Positions 52,724 to 61,947 are shown, counted from the first letter of the stretch. The stretch: DNA of 64,000 bases from Desulfurococcaceae archaeon AG1 (GCA_003116855.1 BEWT01000012.1:87366-151365); one strand, 5' to 3'. A program made the numbers and translations. Notes: generated by a model not told the origin, from the letters alone.

Positions 52724-53347
52724 TTAACCACTTTTTTGGGGCGATAGTAGTAATATGTGTCTGCAGAATAGATCTCCCCTTGCTATGCATTCAGCAAGCT
52801 CGACTCTATAGCTGTTAGCAAGCATTGATATCGCTTTCGTGTGGAATTTTGTACAGAATATATCAAAATGTCTTTTAGCTGCCTTGAGGACTGGGCAGTT
52901 TCTGCTTACAACCTCGATTCTATCCCTATCTATCTTTATACTACTCATAAAGCCAAGGCTATTGAGCTTCTCCACAGACTCTCTGAGATCCCCTGATCTG
53001 TTCTTCGAGGCTATCTCGATAGCCATACTCTCCACGATATCCTCGATCCTATTCCTAAGCCCTAATGCCGAAAGCCTATCCATGATCTCCACCAGCATCT
53101 CGCCATAGATCTTTGGAAGAGCCTCTATACCTTCCTCAGTCACCATATAAACCTTCCTAGGTCTTCCCACACCCTTTCTAACAAAAACATGCTTTACAAA
53201 GCCATAGAGTTCCAGCTTCTCTAAATGCTTCCTAGCAGCACTCACCCTTATACCAAGCTCCTTAGCAACTTGTGCTGCTGTTGCACCCTCACCAGCAACA
53301 ATCTCAAGAACCCTTAACATTGCACCAGTGATCCTCTTTTTCTCCAT
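52724..53347 (-). CDS. Winged-helix regulator, SufR-like with cysteines
   Basis: A 207-residue transcription regulator. The N-terminal winged helix (residues 1-85, AAQVAKELGIRVSAARKHLEKL and GRPRKVYMVTEEG) is followed by a helical region and a C-terminal set of cysteines (RNCPVL, then IFCTKFH, AECIARG and LFCRHIL) whose spacing recalls SufR-type proteins that bind an iron-sulfur cluster and control Fe-S or redox genes. The C-terminal cluster is inferred from the cysteines only. Minus-strand ATAATATAAAATT at about 53372-53384 is a likely box A. Confidence 0.75.
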   Translation of the reverse strand: MEKKRITGAMLRVLEIVAGEGATAAQVAKELGIRVSAARKHLEKLELYGFVKHVFVRKGVGRPRKVYMVTEEGIEALPKIYGEMLVEIMDRLSALGLRNRIEDIVESMAIEIASKNRSGDLRESVEKLNSLGFMSSIKIDRDRIEVVSRNCPVLKAAKRHFDIFCTKFHTKAISMLANSYRVELAECIARGDLFCRHILLLSPQKSG

Positions 53348-53684
53348 GCTTCACCAATATCGATATGGTTAGGAATTTTATATTATCATAGCTAGACCGT
53401 AGATCTGGAATTGCTGTGATAAGTTCAGGATCGTATAGCTAGCCATCGACCGGCTAGTCCTAACCATGTCCAGACCCTGGATCCGGTTGTTCATTTTCGG
53501 TTCCATAGTAGTCAGGTCTTATAAGATCTTATTTGCTGAATCCACATGGCTTCATAGTGTTTAAGCTTACTTCACTAACATCGATTGATCTCCGTAACAC
53601 GCCTCTAAGATCAACGATCGTATAGACCCTTATAAAACCGACTACTAAGTTAAACTAGGTTAAAAAGCGTAACGCGGGAGCTAG
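53348..53684 (-). other. 337-base intergenic region
   Basis: Lies downstream of the isoaspartyl peptidase gene and upstream of the SufR-like regulator. It contains the regulator's TATA element near 53378 and a TCTTATAAGATCTTAT palindromic-looking run at about 53517-53531. No gene recognised. Confidence 0.45.
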
Positions 53685-54662
53685 CTATAGCTTATTCAAG
53701 GCCGTGAAGGGAGACCCCTGATCCGTGGAAATATAACCCCTAGCCATCCCCTTAGTATTGAATGCCATATATAGATCCGAGTTCTTAGTAAGCACTATAA
53801 CCCCCGCATGTGCATAGCCCTTAAACCTCGGGAGATTTTCGAGCTCTTCGAACGAGTATGTTATTGCTGACGAGACCGACCCCATGAACCTGGATACCAG
53901 GGCTATGGATCTGCAGAGGGATAGCGTCATTATAGCCTCCCCTACCCCTGTTGCCGAGCATGCTATCTCTCGGTCAGCGTAGAAACCTGCCCCAGGGATA
54001 GGTGTATCGCCAACCCTGCCAGGAAGTTTTAGCCAGATCCCTCCAGTGCTTGTTGCTGCAGCAAGCCTGCCCTCGCTATCTATCGCAACTGCCCCAACAG
54101 TTCCGTGGATCCCTGTTTCCAGTATTCTCTTCATAATCTCTCTATTCGCCCTAACATATGGGGGTATACCTTCACCATCGATCCTTGAGATTAGATCCCT
54201 ATATCTCCTCACCTGCTCCTCCCCAGGTTTGAAAGCCTCTAACCCTAGACCCAGTACTTTGGCGAAGGTTTCAGCACCATCGCAACATAGGATCACGTGC
54301 GAGGTTCTCTCCATCACAGCCCTAGCAAGCCTAACAGGGTTCTTAACCCTCACAGCAGCTACAGCGCCGGAAAACATTGTAGGACCATACATCACACCAG
54401 CATCAAGCTCCCCATATCCAGCTGAGTTGAGAGCACTGCCAGAACCAGCATTGAAAATCCCCGAGTCTTCAAGTACCGAGACAGCCTCGGTAACAGCATC
54501 AATAGCAGAGCCTCCACCCACCAATATACTAAACCCAGCCTCTAAAGCCTCTCTCAACCTCTTGCTAACCCTCTTCTCACCCTCACTATCAAGGCTCCAC
54601 TCACCAGCCCCGCCATGCACAGCTATACCTGGCTTCCGGAGCACAAACCTCTCGATATACAT
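53685..54662 (-). CDS. Isoaspartyl peptidase / L-asparaginase (Ntn-hydrolase type)
   Basis: A 325-residue plant-type asparaginase that self-cleaves before a Thr: the nucleophile is in ETGIHGTVGAVAID (about residue 188). The N terminus IAVHGGAGEWSL and NAGSGSALNSAGYGELDAGVM are diagnostic, and PIPGAGFYADREIACSATGVGEA holds substrate residues. It cleaves isoaspartyl dipeptides or L-asparagine. The ATG at 54662 is preferred to the longer frame, whose start lies inside a TATATAT promoter-like run. Confidence 0.9.
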   Translation of the reverse strand: MYIERFVLRKPGIAVHGGAGEWSLDSEGEKRVSKRLREALEAGFSILVGGGSAIDAVTEAVSVLEDSGIFNAGSGSALNSAGYGELDAGVMYGPTMFSGAVAAVRVKNPVRLARAVMERTSHVILCCDGAETFAKVLGLGLEAFKPGEEQVRRYRDLISRIDGEGIPPYVRANREIMKRILETGIHGTVGAVAIDSEGRLAAATSTGGIWLKLPGRVGDTPIPGAGFYADREIACSATGVGEAIMTLSLCRSIALVSRFMGSVSSAITYSFEELENLPRFKGYAHAGVIVLTKNSDLYMAFNTKGMARGYISTDQGSPFTALNKL

Positions 54663-54800
54663 AGTAATCACCATATATAACAAAAAGCAGAGCTTAAAAA
54701 CAAGATTAGGACGGCAATAGTCTGTGCAGAAAGGTGCCGATAGAGCTGAGAGATCTGTGATAATAAATGCTTAAAAGACAAACCCACTACTATAATAATT

Positions 54801-54881
54801 ATGGAGGGCAGGGCCTCTATGGCTAAGAAGAAAGAGAAGAAGGAAGAAAAGAAAGAGGAGAAGAAAGAGCAGAAGAAATAA
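54801..54881 (+). CDS. Tiny Lys/Glu-rich peptide (26 or 20 residues)
   Basis: A short frame encoding MEGRAS followed by MAKKKEKKEEKKEEKKEQKK and a TAA at 54879-54881. About three quarters of the residues are Lys or Glu in a KE-heptad-like order that would form a highly charged helix. TATAATAATT at about 54790-54799 is a possible promoter. A GGAGGGCAGGG run lies 8-16 bases before the second ATG at 54819 and would be a ribosome-binding site, so translation may really start there and give 20 residues. Nothing else in the gap is coding. A real peptide is plausible but unproven. A low-complexity accident is the alternative. Confidence 0.45.
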   Translation: MEGRASMAKKKEKKEEKKEEKKEQKK

Positions 54882-55018
54882 TAATTAAGATAAGCCCAAC
54901 ACTCCTCCCAACTTCTTTTTCAACCATGCTTCACTAGAAATGGGAACCACGTTGAAAGCGGTATTGGTTTTAAGTTTTTAAGGTTGCAGCACTATATAGA
55001 TAGGACTCGTTTAAATCT

Positions 55019-56401
55019 ATGAAGGGTCCCGTCTTGCAGATAGATCCTAGGGTGAGGCTTGTAGCAATATCCCTACTCACATCCCTAGCTATGCTAGGTA
55101 TAAGATTTACAGCTTATCTTTACAGTGGTAGCCTCGCCATACTAGCTGACAGTGTGCATAGCTTGAGCGATATAGTAGGAGGGATAATAGCTCTGGTAGC
55201 AATAAAAGTTGCTATTAAAGAGCCTGACCCTGAGCATCCATATGGACATGGTAAAGCTGAGAGCCTCGGATCCCTCGGTGTCTCTCTAGCTCTTGTCGCG
55301 TTACTTCTATATGTTGCCTATGAGGCTGTACTTAGGATCACTGAAGCATATGATCCCTATGTGGAGTTCACACCCCTCATACCTTTCCTGCTTCTGATCA
55401 CAGTCTTGATCGATTACTGGAGATCGAGAGCCCTTAGCAGGGGAGCATTGAAATACGGATCATTACTATTAGCCTCAGACGCTCTCCATTATAGCAGCGA
55501 TCTCTATGCAACATCATCTGTGCTTATCATGAGCATCCTTGGCATAGTGTTTGGCGAAAAGATACCAATACTCATAATGGACTCTATACTAGGCATAGCT
55601 ATAGCTGCTTACTTCGCTGCAGCAGCGATCAGACTTGCAAAGATCTCTATAGACGAGCTGATGGATAGAGCGCCTACTGAGGCTATCGAGATGTTTAGAA
55701 AAGCATGCAGAGAGCTAGACCTAGGTGTTAAGAGTGTAAGGGCTAGGAGGGCTGGTTCCAGGATATTTATAGACGCTGTGGTTGAGATCTCTGGCAACAT
55801 AGATCTTGTAGAAGCCCATAAGATCATAGATACCCTTGAGGAGAGGATAAAGAGCTCAACAATCAGGAACGTGGATCTAGTGATCCACATGGAACCCAGG
55901 GGAGGATCTACGCTAAGCGAGATAGCCTCGAAGAGCAGCGAAATAGCATCAAAGGTAACAGGGGTTCTAGGGGTTCACGACGTAGAGGTTTTCAAAGACG
56001 AGAAGGGCTACCACGTGAGGATGCATATAGAGGTAAGCCCCACAATGAGTCTCAGCGAGGCTTCAAAGATAGCATCGGAGGTTGAGAGAAGGATTAAGAG
56101 CCTAGTAGAAGGTGTTGAAAGCGTGCTTGTCCATATAGAGCCTAAGAGAGGATATGCTGAGGATCTATATAGGATCGTCACCAAAGCTATACAGAGAGAC
56201 AACTCGATAAAGGATCTCGCAGGTATCAAGAGTGTAAAGGCTATTTACCTTGGTAAGAAGCTAGTGATAGATGTGATATGTGTATTACCGGGAAATATGG
56301 ATGTGAATAAAGCCCACGATATAGTGTCCAGGATAGAAGCACTACTAAGAGAAGAGGTTGGTGAAAAGGCATCAATAACGATCAGATATCATTCAGAATA
56401 A
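55019..56401 (+). CDS. Cation diffusion facilitator with three C-terminal dimerisation modules
   Basis: A 460-residue CDF-family metal exporter. Six membrane helices (1-205) contain the metal site HSLSD (TM2: ADSVHSLSD, about 42-50) and ALHYSSD (TM5, about 155-161), with PYGHGKAESLG between. The cytosolic part, three consecutive ZT-dimer-like modules at about 213-295, 300-375 and 382-460, is longer than the usual single module. It exports Zn, Mn or Co in exchange for protons and is probably dimeric. Start at ATG 55019. CACTATATAG at about 54990-54999 is the likely box A. Confidence 0.85.
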   Translation: MKGPVLQIDPRVRLVAISLLTSLAMLGIRFTAYLYSGSLAILADSVHSLSDIVGGIIALVAIKVAIKEPDPEHPYGHGKAESLGSLGVSLALVALLLYVAYEAVLRITEAYDPYVEFTPLIPFLLLITVLIDYWRSRALSRGALKYGSLLLASDALHYSSDLYATSSVLIMSILGIVFGEKIPILIMDSILGIAIAAYFAAAAIRLAKISIDELMDRAPTEAIEMFRKACRELDLGVKSVRARRAGSRIFIDAVVEISGNIDLVEAHKIIDTLEERIKSSTIRNVDLVIHMEPRGGSTLSEIASKSSEIASKVTGVLGVHDVEVFKDEKGYHVRMHIEVSPTMSLSEASKIASEVERRIKSLVEGVESVLVHIEPKRGYAEDLYRIVTKAIQRDNSIKDLAGIKSVKAIYLGKKLVIDVICVLPGNMDVNKAHDIVSRIEALLREEVGEKASITIRYHSE

Positions 56402-56562
56402 CCAAACCGATAACCATTCCCAGGTATTAGCAAAACACGCCAAGCACTTATTTATAGCTATGATGATCGTAAATCCCTAGGGATTACTGGAGAAAAACGC
56501 CCCAGAGGTATAGGCACGGATCTGGCGGGGTAGCTGAATATGTATATCTTAAACCAATATTG

Positions 56563-56994
56563 ATGGGAAGAATATTGCCATGCCCATTCTACAGAGGCGG
56601 TGCTTGCCACTCACCAAAACTTGAGGAGCCAGACGATAGCGTTGTGGCAGCATCTAGATGCAGAGGCCCGCCAGAGACTTACATGGGGTGCTCTCTATAT
56701 GTGAACACAGATCTTGGAGTAAATAAACCACCTGAGAATAACAATAATAGTGGAAAGGGGGGCGTGAGGGTTATTACGAAGAACTCTATCGCCTCCAAGA
56801 TCTATTCACCAATACACCTACTAAAAGAACCCTTGATCTCTGAGTGCCCAGGCTATAGAATAGAGAACGTAGGGACAGGTTATGTGGCTTTCTGCAACGT
56901 GCTGAGAAGGGCCCTCACCAAGTATGAGGCAAAGCTATGCTCTCTATACTGGAGAGAATGCCCATATATTCTTACTAGACCTCAGAGCGCGTGA
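56563..56994 (+). CDS. Cys-rich small protein of unknown function
   Basis: A 143-residue protein with about ten cysteines spread as C-P-F-Y-R-G-G-A-C near the start (CPFYRGGACHSP), then C at about 33 and 43, and again in ECPGY, FCNV, CSLYWRECPY near the end. The spacing suggests structural or Fe-S/zinc binding. I do not know a matching family. ATG 56563 follows TGTATATCTTAAA (56541), so a leaderless start is likely. It is not near any obviously related gene. Confidence 0.55.
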   Translation: MGRILPCPFYRGGACHSPKLEEPDDSVVAASRCRGPPETYMGCSLYVNTDLGVNKPPENNNNSGKGGVRVITKNSIASKIYSPIHLLKEPLISECPGYRIENVGTGYVAFCNVLRRALTKYEAKLCSLYWRECPYILTRPQSA

Positions 56995-57033
56995 TAACGC
57001 AACCATCATGTCTAAATATCCAAGCCTAAGAGA

Positions 57034-57912
57034 CTATATACATCCTTCTTTAAGAGCTATCATGAACACCCATATTCTATTTGATAGCTGCTTTGCTCGG
57101 AAAAGGTTCTGATCGAGGCATGGCTCTATACTGAGGAGTTTGTGGTAGAGTGGGGCGGGGTCGCGGTTATTTATGAGGATCAGTTTATATATTCTTTTAT
57201 CCTTGATCTCGCGGATCTTCTTCGCTATCTGTACACGCTTCTTATAGGGCTTTAAGCCGGTAATATTTATAGCAGTTGCATTGCTTTTCATAATAGCGCT
57301 TGAGAGCCTCTTCTCCATATCATCAATCAAGCCGAGCATCCTCTCGCGAAACCCTTCCCCTAGGCTTGCTTCGATCCCTCCGAAGACTTGGAAGATCGTT
57401 TGATCACTAATCTCGGTCTTTAGCAGTATATCCAGGATCTTGGGTAACAGCACTCTCTCCTCATATTCTATAAGATCCTCAACAGCCTCGTAATACATAG
57501 CCACCTCTGAAGCTAGAACTTCTCCCCAGCCCATTAAGGCATAGATAGCGAAGAGATCCTTAAATCTATCCTCAACAATTAAACGAAGATCTTCTAAATC
57601 CTTGATCAACCAATGCTTCGAACCGCCTAACAGGCCAGCTAGTATAGCTAGAATCTCTTCCTTCCTACCATGATACAGAGCATACATGCCATTAAATTCT
57701 ATGTATATAGGTAGCACCTGCTCAAAAGGCTCTTTCTCATTTAGCATATACGACGATGATGCGGAGAGTAGTAATACGTTTGAAGCTCTTTTGAGAATCC
57801 TGTGTTCCTCGACAAGTTTATCCAGCCATTTAGAACTCTTTTTCCATGTGTTTTTTGACTCTATCCCATCTCCCCATACGCGAGATATAGGATCAAAAAA
57901 CACGTGGAACAT
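57034..57912 (-). CDS. Hypothetical helical protein
   Basis: A 292-residue soluble protein, predicted mainly helical with charged repeats. I find no membrane helices or motifs that name a family. I use the ATG at 57912. The minus-strand GGGAGG lies 12-17 bases upstream, and TATATATATAC at about 57947-57957 is a probable box A. The longer frame adds only five codons. The C-terminal part (YKKRVQIAKKIREIKDKR) is basic and might bind nucleic acid. Confidence 0.55.
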   Translation of the reverse strand: MFHVFFDPISRVWGDGIESKNTWKKSSKWLDKLVEEHRILKRASNVLLLSASSSYMLNEKEPFEQVLPIYIEFNGMYALYHGRKEEILAILAGLLGGSKHWLIKDLEDLRLIVEDRFKDLFAIYALMGWGEVLASEVAMYYEAVEDLIEYEERVLLPKILDILLKTEISDQTIFQVFGGIEASLGEGFRERMLGLIDDMEKRLSSAIMKSNATAINITGLKPYKKRVQIAKKIREIKDKRIYKLILINNRDPAPLYHKLLSIEPCLDQNLFRAKQLSNRIWVFMIALKEGCI

Positions 57913-58258
57913 AAAAAAACAACCTCCCATATATATTGTGATCCGAGGTATATATATTACATATATTGTTTACATATGTATACAGGATTCCATACGCTCA
58001 CACGTTAGAAAACAGAATAACAACACACAAACGGAATAAAAACCGGACTATAGGTAAGCTGTAGAGGATTTAACCGCAACAAAGAAACGGCGATGAAGAG
58101 AAAGAGGCTATAGTCCAAGGGGTGGTCTAGAAAAAAGCTTAAGTTTTGAACCCCGAATGATGAGGAGTCGGGAATAGTGTAGTAGTATCGATAAGTATGA
58201 ATAAATACCAGCTATTACGAAGTTTGAAAATCAGAACCTAAGGTGGGGGTTTAAAAAA
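57913..58258 (-). other. 346-base intergenic region
   Basis: Upstream of the helical hypothetical gene and downstream of sdhB. It contains TATATATATAC (about 57947-57957, minus strand) as the gene's likely box A and a run of AT repeats. Positions 58130-58170 (AAAAGCTTAAGTTTTGA then GATGAGG) look promoter-like on the + strand, but I see no RNA structure or gene there. Confidence 0.4.
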
Positions 58259-58999
58259 TTAGCGTTTGATCAGCTTTTTCTTAAAGATCTCTGTCTTAAG
58301 GATCTGGATAGCGAAAGCAGGATCAACCCCTTTTGGACATACACGGCTACATGATCCTGCAAACTCGCAGGACCAGACACCATCGAAGCTATCCACGAGC
58401 TCTAACCTTGAGATACCGCCTTGATCCCTTGAGTCAGCATACCATCTATAAGCCTGTGCAAGAGCCTGTGGTCCTAGGAATCCTGGTTTCTCGGCAACTA
58501 CGGGGCATGCTGCTACACATAGTCCGCATTTTATGCAATATGCGAATGGTAGGAAGTTTTCAAGCTGCTCTGGCGTCTGTCTATACTCTTCTGCTGCTCT
58601 GAACTGCTCTTCCTCGTCTTTTCTTATGAGATATGGTTTAACGGATCTGTGTTTCTTGAAGAAATCACTTGCATCTACTACAAGATCTCTTACAATCTTT
58701 AAGTTATACATTGGCTCTACATATATCTTATCAACACCCAGCCCCATTATGTTTGTCTCGCACGCTAGCCTTGGAACGCCGTTTATAATCATTCCACAGG
58801 ATCCGCAGATACCCATTCTGCAGCTATACCTAACGGCAAGCGTTGGATCCTGTTTCTCGATTATTGAAAGGAGCGCGTCGAGCACTGTGGAGTATCTGCT
58901 AATCTTAACATTGTACTCGCTATCGTAGAAGCCCTTACCGGGATCGTATCTCTTAACCTTTATTATAACGCTTTTATACCCCTTACCTTTTTCCGCCAT
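58259..58999 (-). CDS. sdhB: Succinate dehydrogenase iron-sulfur subunit
   Basis: A 246-residue Fe-S subunit, the last gene of the operon. The [2Fe-2S] motif is CRMGICGSCGMIIN with a final Cys in RLACET, the [4Fe-4S] motif is CIKCGLCVAACP, and the [3Fe-4S] motif is CEFAGSCSRVCPKGVDP. It relays electrons from SdhA to the quinone pool. The ATG at 58999 follows a strong GGAGGTC and overlaps the 3' end of sdhD by 17 bases, so translation is coupled. The longer frame (TTG at 59014) adds MGVEV but has a weaker site. Confidence 0.95.
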   Translation of the reverse strand: MAEKGKGYKSVIIKVKRYDPGKGFYDSEYNVKISRYSTVLDALLSIIEKQDPTLAVRYSCRMGICGSCGMIINGVPRLACETNIMGLGVDKIYVEPMYNLKIVRDLVVDASDFFKKHRSVKPYLIRKDEEEQFRAAEEYRQTPEQLENFLPFAYCIKCGLCVAACPVVAEKPGFLGPQALAQAYRWYADSRDQGGISRLELVDSFDGVWSCEFAGSCSRVCPKGVDPAFAIQILKTEIFKKKLIKR

Positions 59000-59195
59000 G
59001 ACCTCCACCCCCAACTACGTGTAACAATCCAACTACTCCGAAGAGGATTGATGCTATGAGGAGAAGTGCTGGGAGCACTACCTCTACTAAGGGCTGGCCC
59101 TTTAGAAGCGATGATACCATTACTAGCCAGACCAGGATCATAGAGCCAAAGTAGCCTAGGTAGTGGAGAAGCATAACCCCACTAGCCCTAGCCAT
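58983..59195 (-). CDS. sdhD: Succinate dehydrogenase membrane subunit, small
   Basis: A 70-residue hydrophobic protein with two membrane helices (YLGYFGSMILVWLVMVSS and VVLPALLLIASILFGVVGL) and a Gly/His/basic tail (VVGGGGHGGKR). Anchors the enzyme in the membrane beside SdhC. Identification is by position and topology, since such anchors are poorly conserved. Overlaps sdhC by eight bases and sdhB by 17. Confidence 0.7.
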   Translation of the reverse strand: MARASGVMLLHYLGYFGSMILVWLVMVSSLLKGQPLVEVVLPALLLIASILFGVVGLLHVVGGGGHGGKR

Positions 59196-59589
59196 ACAAC
59201 CACCCCAGGATAAAGACTATGGGGGCGATGATCCACAATATTATCGCTGCGTAGAGAGCCACCGATGCCAGTCTAGCCCTCGAGCCGTAACGCTGCAAAA
59301 GCCTCTTCCTAACATTCTCTGCTATATGGCTCATAAAGGTTCCCTTGCTATATATCATGAGAAACCCCTTCGTAAGCTCATAAAAAGAGGGGGTTAAGAG
59401 GAACCAGTATATGATTGTAGACACCCTGAATGCCATAGAGGTAAGTGGTGAGGGGCTTGCTAGATATGCTAGTATGGCTAGAGCCTCTATTATTGAGAAC
59501 AGAACGGCTGCTTTGTAAAAGAGTGTGTGCACCCATCCCTCGAGATCGTATTCCCTCAGCCTCTGCCTATTCACAGCCACATAGATCAC
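59188..59589 (-). CDS. sdhC: Succinate dehydrogenase membrane subunit
   Basis: A 133-residue protein with three membrane helices (about 30-50, 52-74 and 105-130). GTG start placed right after the sdhA stop (TGAGGTG), with GAGGAGAG upstream. Its His residues (EGWVHTLF, and SHIAENV in the loop) could ligate a haem or be structural. Identified from operon position and topology. Confidence 0.75.
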   Translation of the reverse strand: MIYVAVNRQRLREYDLEGWVHTLFYKAAVLFSIIEALAILAYLASPSPLTSMAFRVSTIIYWFLLTPSFYELTKGFLMIYSKGTFMSHIAENVRKRLLQRYGSRARLASVALYAAIILWIIAPIVFILGWLYG

Positions 59590-59590
59590 C

Positions 59591-61351
59591 TCAGTACTTT
59601 CTCTCCTCAGGCGCCCATCTAGTTATCCTCACTGGTATGTAGCTTATGCTTGGAGGCTCTCCTCTTCTGTAATAGACCAGGGTATGCTTTAGCCAGTTGA
59701 CATCATCCCTCTTGGGATAGTCGAGCCTGTAGTGGGCACCCCTAGATTCTGTCCTGTTAAGAGCCCCTACCACTATGATCTCTGCTATATCTAGCATGAA
59801 GCTAAGCTCTATGAAATCCCTGAGGTTATTGTTATAAATCCTCGTCCTATTCTCAACCCTAGCTCTTGAGAACCTCTCCTTAAGCCTCTTAATAGTGCTC
59901 CACGCCTCCTCAAGACCCCTCTGATCTCTGAATACACCAACTTTCTTATCCATTGTCGTCTGGAGCTCCTCTCTGATATCATATGGGTTCTCTGCAGCGC
60001 TCTCAACATGTAGAAGCTTATCGAAAACCCTTGACTCCTCCCTCTTTATAGCCTCATCCAGCGTCGAGCTCACCTGGAGCACGGTGTCAGGGGTTCTCAT
60101 AGCATACTGGGCAGCAGCTTCACCCGTAAGCCTGCCCCATACAACGGTCTCTCCTAGGGAGTTGCTTCCAAGCCTGTTAGCCCCATGTATGCTTACACAT
60201 GCAGCCTCTCCAGCAGCCCATAGGTTCGGGATCCTCGTGCTCTCATCAAGCATAACCTGTCCATAGGTGTCTGTATGCACACCTCCCATAGTATAATGGG
60301 TAGTCGGTCTAACAGGGATAGGCTCGCTCACGGGGTCAACGCCTATTAGTTTCTTTGAGAGCTCCCTTATCATTGGTAGCCTCTCGTTTATCTTCTCCTC
60401 ACCCAGGTGTCTTAGATCTAGGAGCACGTGTTCCAGCCCTGACTCCTCCTGGACAAAGCCCCTTCCCTCCTTGATCTCGGTCATTATAGCCCTGGATATT
60501 ATATCTCTTGGAGCGAGCTCCATTTTCTGGGGAGCATATCTCTTGAGGAACCTCTCCCCCTCTTTATTAATTAGATACCCACCCTCACCCCTAGCAGCCT
60601 CGGTTATGAGCACACCGCTTGGAACCATACCCGTGGGGTGGAATTGAACAAACTCCATATCTTTAATCGGTATTCCAGCCCTGTAGGCCATGGCTATACC
60701 ATCACCGGTGCTTGAATTGGCTACAGTGACGAAAGAATATACCCTCCCAGCACCACCAGTAGCTATTATTCCTGCCTTCCCAAGGAACACTCTAAACTCG
60801 CCAGTAGCCATATCAATCGCTGTCACGCCTCTAAACATACCGTTCTCCATGAGTATCGATGTGGCCATGTTCTCGTGATAAATATCAACGTTGTTAAACC
60901 TCAACAGATTATCATAGAGAGTGCTCATCATGAAGAAACCAGTCTTATCAGCGGCAAAGACGGCTCTCGGGACGCTCATTCCACCGAAGGGCCTCTGAGC
61001 TATCCTCCCGTCCGGGCGCCTGCTCCAAGGGGTTCCTAGATGGTCGAAGAACCTTATCTCTTCAGGGACTAGCTTAACCAGGAGCTCTACAGCATCCTGG
61101 TCGGCTAGAAAGTCGCTTCCCTTTACAGTATCGTACGCATGTAGATCTATGCTGTCATTCATCTCCTTGGGGTATAGGACAGCGCTTATACCTCCCTCAG
61201 CGCTTACAGAGTGACTCCTCATAGCGTGAAGCTTAGACACCACAGCAATCCTAAGCCTATCCTTAGAGGTGAGGGCTGCCTGGAAAGCCGCTCTGAGCCC
61301 AGCCAACCCTGACCCGAGGATCACAATGTCGTACTTCAGGATCTCAACCAT
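59591..61351 (-). CDS. sdhA: Succinate dehydrogenase flavoprotein subunit
   Basis: A 586-residue FAD protein that oxidises succinate to fumarate. The Rossmann start is VILGSGLAGLRAAFQAAL, and the FAD-linking His is in MRSHSVSAEGGISAV (about residue 45). HPTGMVPSGVLITEAARGEGGYL and RPTTHYTMGGVHTDTYG hold active-site residues, and the C terminus has RTESRGAHYRLDYPKRDD. ATG start. A minus-strand ATTATATTTGG (about 61359-61369) is a leaderless-type promoter, so this is the first gene of the sdhA-C-D-B operon. Confidence 0.95.
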   Translation of the reverse strand: MVEILKYDIVILGSGLAGLRAAFQAALTSKDRLRIAVVSKLHAMRSHSVSAEGGISAVLYPKEMNDSIDLHAYDTVKGSDFLADQDAVELLVKLVPEEIRFFDHLGTPWSRRPDGRIAQRPFGGMSVPRAVFAADKTGFFMMSTLYDNLLRFNNVDIYHENMATSILMENGMFRGVTAIDMATGEFRVFLGKAGIIATGGAGRVYSFVTVANSSTGDGIAMAYRAGIPIKDMEFVQFHPTGMVPSGVLITEAARGEGGYLINKEGERFLKRYAPQKMELAPRDIISRAIMTEIKEGRGFVQEESGLEHVLLDLRHLGEEKINERLPMIRELSKKLIGVDPVSEPIPVRPTTHYTMGGVHTDTYGQVMLDESTRIPNLWAAGEAACVSIHGANRLGSNSLGETVVWGRLTGEAAAQYAMRTPDTVLQVSSTLDEAIKREESRVFDKLLHVESAAENPYDIREELQTTMDKKVGVFRDQRGLEEAWSTIKRLKERFSRARVENRTRIYNNNLRDFIELSFMLDIAEIIVVGALNRTESRGAHYRLDYPKRDDVNWLKHTLVYYRRGEPPSISYIPVRITRWAPEERKY

Positions 61352-61503
61352 ATAAGCACCAAATATAATTCAGTAACCCAGAATATATTTTCAGAGATAG
61401 GAGGAGTTGGATTAAACTTCACAAACAATAGTATATATGATAAATATTATTGTGCCTAAGATTAATAACATATCAAGGATCTATTAGTTGCTGTGCAAAC
61501 AAG

Positions 61504-61947
61504 CTATATGTCTAGCACTATAGAGACCCTCCAGAGATCTCCAACCCTCTCTATAGCCATTTGCGAGTATGTTACGGCTTTCACAACTATTCCGGGAGCG
61601 TGTTTCCTGGGATCGTATCTCTCGCCAGCAGCAAAACCCTTCAATATATAGCTCTGCTCTCCCCCCTCCTCAACCCTATATATGCCTTTTACAATGAATC
61701 TGGAGAAGACAAGCCCGCGAGTATCGTGGAGTATTATGAGATCCTCTAACCATCTGTATAGGAGGTTCTCAAGATCTATACCTCTGCATGTAAGCTCAAC
61801 ACCAATTATAGGCGACACCCTCGATAGATCTGGCGATATATATCTAAACATCCCCAACGCAGCATATTCGAAGAGCTTCTCAAGAGACTGGGCTTCTACT
61901 ATATACATCACATCCGCTGTATGCTCAACCTCAACTATCCTACCCAT
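61504..61947 (-). CDS. Archease (RtcB tRNA-ligase cofactor)
   Basis: About 147 residues of the archease family: HTADVMYIVEA near the start (metal-binding Asp and His), YRWLEDLIILHDTRG and GERYDPRKHAPGIVVKAVTY in the C-terminal half, with the expected Asp pairs. Archease activates RtcB, the ligase that joins spliced tRNA exons. I start at ATG 61947. A minus-strand TCTATATAG (about 61977-61985) places a transcript start near 61955, and an upstream ATG at 61962 is possible. Its presence fits the need to ligate trans-spliced or intron-bearing tRNAs such as the half gene at 6783. Confidence 0.88.
   Translation of the reverse strand: MGRIVEVEHTADVMYIVEAQSLEKLFEYAALGMFRYISPDLSRVSPIIGVELTCRGIDLENLLYRWLEDLIILHDTRGLVFSRFIVKGIYRVEEGGEQSYILKGFAAGERYDPRKHAPGIVVKAVTYSQMAIERVGDLWRVSIVLDI

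Noticed and set aside
58131-58200. Possible C/D box sRNA (GATGA motif near 58156)
   Set aside because: No CUGA D or D' box at a usable spacing.
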